A DNA stretch of 12,384 nt from the NCBI GenBank assembly GCA_045648605.1, contig JAZROG010000126.1, positions 1-12,384 on the forward strand. The letters run 5' to 3'. The position numbers and the translations under genes are program-made. Origin of the DNA: SIG710 sp045648605. GTDB taxonomy: Bacteria; Bacillota; Clostridia; Oscillospirales; CAG-272. Shown piece after piece: positions 8,101 through 12,384 of this stretch. The notes beneath the pieces were generated by a model. The model was given only the letters and a program-made list of their open reading frames with translations. It made no database searches and was not told the origin of the DNA. The number at the start of each line of letters is the position of its first letter. Within the stretch, counting starts at the first letter, position 1.

Positions 8101-8487
8101 GAAAACAGTGGGGCAAGCGAAAGCGACATTCAAAGAGACGCCGAGGAAAAGCTCACAAGAAGCGGCATAGTCCTTGCGGATGACCGAGTTGAAAAGGCTA
8201 TAAACGAGGATATAAAATACGTCATGTCGGGTTACGGCCCTAAAAAAAGAAAGAAAAAAGAGGTATGCTTTAAAACCGAGGAGGAATTTTCCGAAATCAA
8301 AGACACAGCCAAGCGTACTCTGAATGCTGTTTTCTCCGAGCTTCGTGGCGGTAACGCCTCAATAGAGCCAAAAAAGCATGACGGAAAATTCCCCTGCGAA
8401 TACTGCGACATGAAGGCAGTATGCCGCAGAGCACATATCAAAACAGAATATGAAAACGACGAATATACGGAAGGAGGCGATGTCTGA
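5152..8487 (+). CDS. addB: AddB, ATP-dependent helicase/nuclease subunit B
   Basis: AddB is the Chi-recognising, nuclease-bearing partner of AddA in double-strand-break resection that prepares RecA-loaded ends. The 1111-residue protein begins with a helicase-like fold with an intact Walker A, GGAGSGKTT (7-15). It carries GVNDGIFPE mid-protein and ends in a RecB-type nuclease domain with His791 (SLVHTLIEQF), Asp909, Asp923-Tyr-Lys925 (VVDYKTG) and Gln943. The four iron-sulfur cysteines of the family appear as C761 and the C1082-x2-C1085-x5-C1091 cluster near the C-terminus. The length is slightly short of the usual 1150-1170. GGGAG (5140-5144) lies 7 nt before the ATG, and the 38-nt gap to the membrane protein is the longest in the operon. 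The stop overlaps the addA start by one base. Confidence 0.95.
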   Translation: MLKLILGGAGSGKTTLISEMIKKDMEEGRRAILIVPEQETVARERAMLSVLPPSAQLSFEVLNFTRLANSVFRKHGGLTYNYVTGGVKALAMWNILRSLSPLLSEYRALGGDNAFSSVMLSQIEEFKAYGVSPTALERAAHAAEENSRIKSKLSDMALIYSAYSASIENFGMGDPSDDIGKLAKKLDEHRFFDGMNIYIDSFTSFTRSEEEVISRILRQSENTVISLCLEDEIRRGSLQFEVILGTLKKLERLAEKADLTLEKTILSGNKRTKDAALLRLSSDIWRFDAEPMEEKECKSVRLIKCTNVYEEAEAAAACVSELVHGGMRYKDIVILARNVVSYEGIIDSALEKADIPYFMSRSTDVSAMPLAKLILCALRIKNNGWKTEDVITYLKTGLTGLDERESDLFEQYIWKWSIKGKAFLGDDWTMDPFSYSSSPSKEGEKVLEAVNKCKKMLSEPLSELFDALDLADSNKEMCTALFTYMEKLSLAEKMKEFSDDCLSQGDRQSADEALRLYNTILDVLEIIASYENDDGRYDCTEFEQALRIVLSEAELGSIPTSCDEVTVGSASLLRADNPKCVIIIGVNDGIFPENTKGNTMLSDEDKLFLAENGIELSPGSEESAAEELFYFYRAISAPSERLILTYSASELQGGKEMHPSLAFNRTARLLGLRATDYASLPYRERLWSKKVAFEYSVLADGDDGEALRRYFSEDEEYSSRFETLHTPIGERKCAVPEEISDLVFGKRMNFSPSALEKYIKCHFDYWCRYVLRLRPDEKNVFSIADTGSLVHTLIEQFVKAVTDENGFNAKMAEEEAEELIVKLMELYIRENIPEGDAKREQVAHSLSKLKHLTRLLAKNITDELKTSKFTPRFFELEINADKPEAIAPLIFKLKDGTSVSIKGFVDRVDLWDDGDTTYVKVVDYKTGTKEFKLDDIEEGLNLQMLLYLFSICSAPENKSRLGCSGNLKEAGVVYLSSRISGITENSGASESDIQRDAEEKLTRSGIVLADDRVEKAINEDIKYVMSGYGPKKRKKKEVCFKTEEEFSEIKDTAKRTLNAVFSELRGGNASIEPKKHDGKFPCEYCDMKAVCRRAHIKTEYENDEYTEGGDV

Positions 8488-11400
8488 TGGCTGATTTCAC
8501 ACCTGCGCAGTTAAGCGCCATAGATACCAGAGGTAAAACTATTCTTGTTTCTGCCGCGGCAGGCTCGGGCAAGACCACTACCCTTACCGAAAGAATAATC
8601 TGCCGCCTTACGGATGAAAAGGCCCCCGCCGATATCAGCCGTTTTCTCATCGTTACCTTTACAAAGGCAGCGGCAGCGGATCTGAAAAGTAAAATTTCCT
8701 CTGCTCTCGGAGCAGAGCTTGCCAAAAATCCCGCAAATCGCCATCTTCAAAGGCAGATAATAAAGCTGGGAAGTGCAGATATATGCACCATCGACTCCTT
8801 TTATCTTAGCGTTGTCAAGGAAAATTTCGAGATTCTTTCCTTGCCCGCAAGAATGTCCATGATGGACGAAAGTGAGCTTGCGGCAATAAAGCTTCGTATA
8901 ATGGGCGAGGTCATCGAGGATTTTTATGAAGAAAAAAAGGAAGCCTTTCGCCCGCTTATGGACTGCTTTATGGGCTCACGCGGTATGCATGAGGCGGAGG
9001 AGCCGCTCATAAAGCTCCACAATACCCTCAGCGGATATCCCGATTTTCTTGAATTTCTCCGCAAAAACGCAGATGAGCTGAAAAAGGAAGCAAAAATGCC
9101 GTTTTTCAGCACACGCGCAGGAAAATGTATAGCAGATCACTGTCTAAAATTTCTCGGGCACAGCAAAAAAATATATGCGGATGCCCTTGGTGAAATAAAC
9201 AGTGACGATAAGGCTGCTGCCGCATACGGTCCCGCATTTACATATGACAGCGACCATTTTGAAAAAACAAGGGAAACCATAATTTCGGGAACCTACAACG
9301 AAGCAGCAAGGCTTTTTAAGGACTATTCAAAGATCCCGCTGAAAAGTCTCCGTTCCTGCAGCGATACGCTTGAGGAATTCAAGGATTTAAGAAAAGAGCT
9401 TTATGTGAAATACGAGAAATTGGGCAATGATTTCTTCTCGTATTCCGAAGAAACGCTCTCAGACGATGCCATTAAAATGAGCGAGCTTTGCATGATGCTT
9501 TACGAGCTTTTATGCGAATTCGAAAAAAGGTTTTCCGAGGAAAAAAGAAGCCGCAATGCAAGCGATTTCACCGATAACAAGAGATTTGCACTTAAGCTTT
9601 TCCTTGACGGAGACGGAAATCCAACAGAGCTTGCGGGGGAATATTCGAAAAAATACGATGAGATCTACATCGACGAATATCAGGATACCGATATCGTTCA
9701 GGACAGGATATTTGATGCCATCTCAAACGGCAAAAACAGATTTATGGTTGGCGATATCAAGCAAAGCATCTACCGTTTCCGCGGTGCAAAGCCATCGGTT
9801 TTTGCAGATTACAAAAACAGCTTCCCTCTCCTTGCCGCTTCCGACGGAAGCGACAGCGCCGCAATCTATATGTCGGAAAACTTCAGATGCGACAACACCG
9901 TTATTAAAATTACAAACCTTATCTGCGGATTTATCTTCAGAAAAGGACCGAACAGCATCGGTTATATTGACAGCGATGACCTTGTTTTCGGCAAAAAAAT
10001 CACCCCCGAGGGCAGAAGCATGGCAAAAGCCGAGCTTTCTGTCATTCGCGCTTATACAAAAACCGCACTTGACAAAATGACGGATGAGGAAAGAGCAGAA
10101 AACAAGGGAGACGGCGGAGAGCTTGAGGTCAGATACGTTGTTTCCGAGATCGCAAGGCTACTTAGTGATCCAAATGAAAAATGCGAGGATAAAGGCTCTC
10201 TGCGTCCTCTTCGCCCCTCGGATATCGCAATTCTCACCAGAGGAAATGCCGCCGCAAATGCCTTTGCAAAAGCACTTTCCGATGCGGGTATCCCTTGCTC
10301 CGCAAGAACAACAGTCAATTATTTTGAGAATCCCGAGGTTCTTCTTATAATGAGCCTTCTGAATGTTATCGATAATCCTCAGAAGGACGTTTATCTTGCG
10401 GGAGTCCTTCGCTCGCCCCTTTTCGGCTTCGATATGGGCGACCTTATAATGATACGCAAGTCCGCAAGCGAAAGCGGCTCACTTTTTGATGACCTTATCT
10501 CCGCTTCAAAGGAGACAGAGGATGCGTCACTTCGAAAAAAAATCGAATTTTTCCTCTCAAAGCTTGAGCTTTACCGAAGCATGGCAAGGCTTTTGCCGAT
10601 AGATAAGCTGCTTCGCTATCTCTATTCCGACACTCTTATCCTCTCATATGTAGGCGGAGACGAGGAAAATGACGATATGTGTGTTTCGGAAAGGCGCGCA
10701 AATCTTTTGCTTCTCTATGATTACGCAAGACGATATGAGGCAGGCTCGTACAAGGGACTTTACAGCTTCATAGGCTATGTAAATGACATAATAGAGTCAA
10801 AGCAGACCGTTGAGCCCCCCGCAACGAGCGGAACATCAAATGTTGTAAATGTAATGACCATCCACAATTCAAAGGGACTTGAATTTCCCGTTTGCTTTGT
10901 GTCATACATCCAAAAATCCATGAGAAGCAAACAGACAACGGTAAGCATCGAATTTGATAACGACCTTGGAATCGGCTTAAAATTCGGCACGGAAAGCGGA
11001 TTCGCTACCATCGAAAACGCGATACACCGCTCTCTCCTTCTGAAAAACGAGCATGAGGAGATAGAGGAGGAAATGCGAATTCTCTATGTTGCCATGACCC
11101 GCGCAAGAGAAAGGCTTTACCTTACAGGGCATGTGAACAGCGACACTTGGGAAAGAAAAGCTGCTCTCAATGCAAAATATTCCGATGAATATTCCATCAT
11201 AAAATGCTCCTCATATCTTGATTTCATTGCCACCTCTTACAATGCCATGAGCGACGAGGATAAAGAATTTCTAAATGTCAAAAGGCTTCAGCCAAAGGAT
11301 ATTCCCCTCACCGAAGATATAGAATATCAGAGCGATAAGGCCACGGCAGAAGAAGAAAAGGAAGTCAAAGAAAAAGGCGCGTCCCTTAAGCTTTTCAAGA

Positions 11401-12134
11401 AACGCTTTGAATTTGAATATGAATATTCTCATCTTTCAAGACTTCCCGCAAAGCTTTCGGTTTCAAAGCTTTTCCCAAGAGCTCTTGACGATACCGATGA
11501 GGAAATAGGAAACGAACTGACAAATCTGCGCGAAAAGCCTGCATTTCTTCTCCCGAAGGCAGAAAAAGCATCGGGAGCGGAGAGGGGCACGGCAACCCAC
11601 ACATTCATGCAGTTCTGCGATTTTGAGCGAGCTGAGAGGCATGGTGTTGACGAGGAGCTGGCACTGCTTTGCGAAAACGGATTCATTTCAAGGGAAAGTG
11701 CCGCGCTTGTGAATACTTATCAGCTGAAAAAATTCTTTACAAGCAGATTTTATAAGGAATTCAAAGGCATTATTGCAGGCGGCGGCAAAACATGGCGAGA
11801 GCAAAGATTTAATATCGAGATGCCCGCCTCGCTCTTCACCGAGGATAAGGAATTCAAATCCAAAATCGAGGATGAAAGAATAACAGTTCAGGGAATCATT
11901 GACCTTGTTTTCGTTGACAAGGACGGAAAAATCACCCTCTGCGACTACAAGACCGACCATCTTTCTGAGGAAGAGCTTGCTTCACCCGCTCTTGCCGCAA
12001 AAATGCTCCGAGAACGCCACGGAACGCAGCTTTCCTACTATAAGGAGGCTATAAAGCAGATATTCGGCAAGGAGCCAAGCAAAATCTGCATCTATTCCCT
12101 TCCCCTCGGAGACGCCGTTGATATTGATATCTAA
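8487..12134 (+). CDS. addA: AddA, ATP-dependent helicase/nuclease subunit A
   Basis: AddA is the 3'-5' UvrD-type helicase of AddAB, with its own nuclease domain. In this 1215-residue protein, motif I is SAAAGSGKTT (22-31), Ia is TFTKAAAADLK (57-67), the Walker B is IDEYQDTD (395-402), followed by GDIKQSIYRFRG and SENFRC. Motif V is MTIHNSKGLEF (790-800) and motif VI is LYVAMTRARERL (866-877). The C-terminal nuclease has His1038 (GTATHTFMQF), Asp1139 (VQGIIDLVF) and Asp1153-Tyr-Lys1155 (CDYKTD). All core catalytic residues are present, so both activities should be intact. The start overlaps the addB stop in TGATG. A strong AAGGAGG (8471-8477) lies inside addB, 9 nt upstream, so translation is probably coupled. 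This is the last gene of the operon. Confidence 0.97.
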   Translation: MADFTPAQLSAIDTRGKTILVSAAAGSGKTTTLTERIICRLTDEKAPADISRFLIVTFTKAAAADLKSKISSALGAELAKNPANRHLQRQIIKLGSADICTIDSFYLSVVKENFEILSLPARMSMMDESELAAIKLRIMGEVIEDFYEEKKEAFRPLMDCFMGSRGMHEAEEPLIKLHNTLSGYPDFLEFLRKNADELKKEAKMPFFSTRAGKCIADHCLKFLGHSKKIYADALGEINSDDKAAAAYGPAFTYDSDHFEKTRETIISGTYNEAARLFKDYSKIPLKSLRSCSDTLEEFKDLRKELYVKYEKLGNDFFSYSEETLSDDAIKMSELCMMLYELLCEFEKRFSEEKRSRNASDFTDNKRFALKLFLDGDGNPTELAGEYSKKYDEIYIDEYQDTDIVQDRIFDAISNGKNRFMVGDIKQSIYRFRGAKPSVFADYKNSFPLLAASDGSDSAAIYMSENFRCDNTVIKITNLICGFIFRKGPNSIGYIDSDDLVFGKKITPEGRSMAKAELSVIRAYTKTALDKMTDEERAENKGDGGELEVRYVVSEIARLLSDPNEKCEDKGSLRPLRPSDIAILTRGNAAANAFAKALSDAGIPCSARTTVNYFENPEVLLIMSLLNVIDNPQKDVYLAGVLRSPLFGFDMGDLIMIRKSASESGSLFDDLISASKETEDASLRKKIEFFLSKLELYRSMARLLPIDKLLRYLYSDTLILSYVGGDEENDDMCVSERRANLLLLYDYARRYEAGSYKGLYSFIGYVNDIIESKQTVEPPATSGTSNVVNVMTIHNSKGLEFPVCFVSYIQKSMRSKQTTVSIEFDNDLGIGLKFGTESGFATIENAIHRSLLLKNEHEEIEEEMRILYVAMTRARERLYLTGHVNSDTWERKAALNAKYSDEYSIIKCSSYLDFIATSYNAMSDEDKEFLNVKRLQPKDIPLTEDIEYQSDKATAEEEKEVKEKGASLKLFKKRFEFEYEYSHLSRLPAKLSVSKLFPRALDDTDEEIGNELTNLREKPAFLLPKAEKASGAERGTATHTFMQFCDFERAERHGVDEELALLCENGFISRESAALVNTYQLKKFFTSRFYKEFKGIIAGGGKTWREQRFNIEMPASLFTEDKEFKSKIEDERITVQGIIDLVFVDKDGKITLCDYKTDHLSEEELASPALAAKMLRERHGTQLSYYKEAIKQIFGKEPSKICIYSLPLGDAVDIDI

Positions 12135-12140
12135 AACCAA

Positions 12141-12180
12141 GGAAAGAGTTTAAGCCGCCCAATCGGCTTAAACTTTTTCC
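12141..12180 (+). terminator. Long hairpin terminator after addA
   Basis: The arms 12141-12157 and 12164-12180 pair over 17 positions, with one G-T, around a 6-nt CCCAAT loop. A T-run lies at 12174-12178 within the 3' arm, followed by CCTTTG. It starts 6 nt after the addA stop. The inner 11 pairs are perfect (AGTTTAAGCCG with CGGCTTAAACT). The outer A-rich arm makes it likely to act in both directions. Confidence 0.85.
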
Positions 12181-12200
12181 TTTGTTAAACAGGAATTTAT

Positions 12201-12284
12201 CGGGGGAGGAGTTTCGCCACTGCGGTGGCGACCGGCACCGTTGCCGGCTCCCGCGACCTTTTAAAAAAGGTCGATCAAAACTTT
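12201..12284 (-). repeat. Dispersed-type intergenic repeat element, right copy
   Basis: This is the inverted counterpart of the left repeat. The hairpin box has arms CGCCAC (12215-12220) and GTGGCG (12225-12230) with loop TGCG, preceded by GGAGTTT. The 26-bp box lies at 12258-12283. The middle holds two more hairpins: CCGGCA (12232-12237) with TGCCGG (12242-12247), and a dyad with arms 12254-12262 and 12265-12273 (CGACCTTTT with AAAAGGTCG). In the left copy the partner of this last arm has changed to AAAAGAGC, which pairs elsewhere. Confidence 0.75.
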
Positions 12285-12314
12285 AAAAAGAGGAAATACT
12301 TGGTTGTTAAACTA

Positions 12315-12352
12315 TTTTCTACGTGAAATTACCACAAATTCCACGTAAAAAA
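12315..12352. other. Imperfect inverted repeat near the window edge
   Basis: The arm TACGTG (12320-12325) pairs with CACGTA (12342-12347). One mismatch inward, four more pairs (12327-12330 with 12337-12340) enclose a 6-nt loop, and outside there are flanking TTTT and AAAA. It lies beyond the repeat element in a region with no visible gene, so it may be an operator or leader hairpin of a gene starting past the window. Confidence 0.35.
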
Positions 12353-12384
12353 CAGATAAACATTAAATATCTTTTTTGTTTGTA

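Noticed and set aside
9556..10080. 174-codon open frame inside addA
   Set aside because: It lies wholly within addA in another frame, has no recognisable family, and addA is intact through it. The other internal and opposite-strand frames were dismissed for the same reason.
10854..10877. Asn794 in AddA motif V (HNSKGLEF) as a defect
   Set aside because: This position varies in UvrD-like helicases, and the His, Lys and Gly of the motif are kept.
1..12384. CRISPR array, tRNA, rRNA, riboswitch or insertion sequence
   Set aside because: No regularly spaced repeats, clover-leaf sequence, known aptamer core or transposase was seen on either strand. The only repeats are the two end elements.

Overview
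The window looks like a chromosomal segment from a low-to-moderate-GC Clostridia (Firmicutes), probably a gut-type Oscillospirales/Ruminococcaceae relative. This rests on the AddAB (not RecBCD) recombination nuclease, strong AGGAGG-like ribosome sites, consensus sigma-A promoters and overall codon style. No marker gene fixes the genus, so the placement is inference.

Layout. Positions 1-88 and about 12201-12284 carry two copies, in inverted orientation, of an intergenic repeat element. Leftward, 698-89 is a two-gene operon: a small CxxC/CxxC zinc-ribbon-like protein, then a phage-type sigma-region-4-like helix-turn-helix protein. Rightward, 936-12134 is a tightly packed six-gene run: an XRE/S24 LexA-like self-cleaving repressor, an ABC-F ATPase, a short QueG-type epoxyqueuosine reductase, an unknown coiled-coil membrane protein, AddB and AddA. 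Gaps are 10, 21, 13 and 38 nt, then a 1-nt overlap. A long hairpin terminator at 12141-12180 closes the run.

The most interesting part is the control region at 699-935. It holds two perfect-consensus sigma-A promoters, each TTGACA, 17 nt, TATAAT, on opposite strands and pointing at each other. The rightward promoter (727-755) reads toward the repressor operon and the leftward one (877-849) toward the zinc-ribbon/sigma-like operon. The predicted transcripts overlap antisense for roughly 80 nt. This resembles the face-to-face promoter switches of temperate phages such as 186 and P2. Here the repressor's operon continues into housekeeping and DNA-repair genes instead of phage genes.

Working model (inference): a domesticated, phage-style, DNA-damage-cleavable repressor controls its own operon and the opposing one. 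AddAB end-processing, an ABC-F ribosome factor and tRNA queuosine maturation would then respond to one switch. No integrase, capsid, transposase, CRISPR array or RNA gene was seen.
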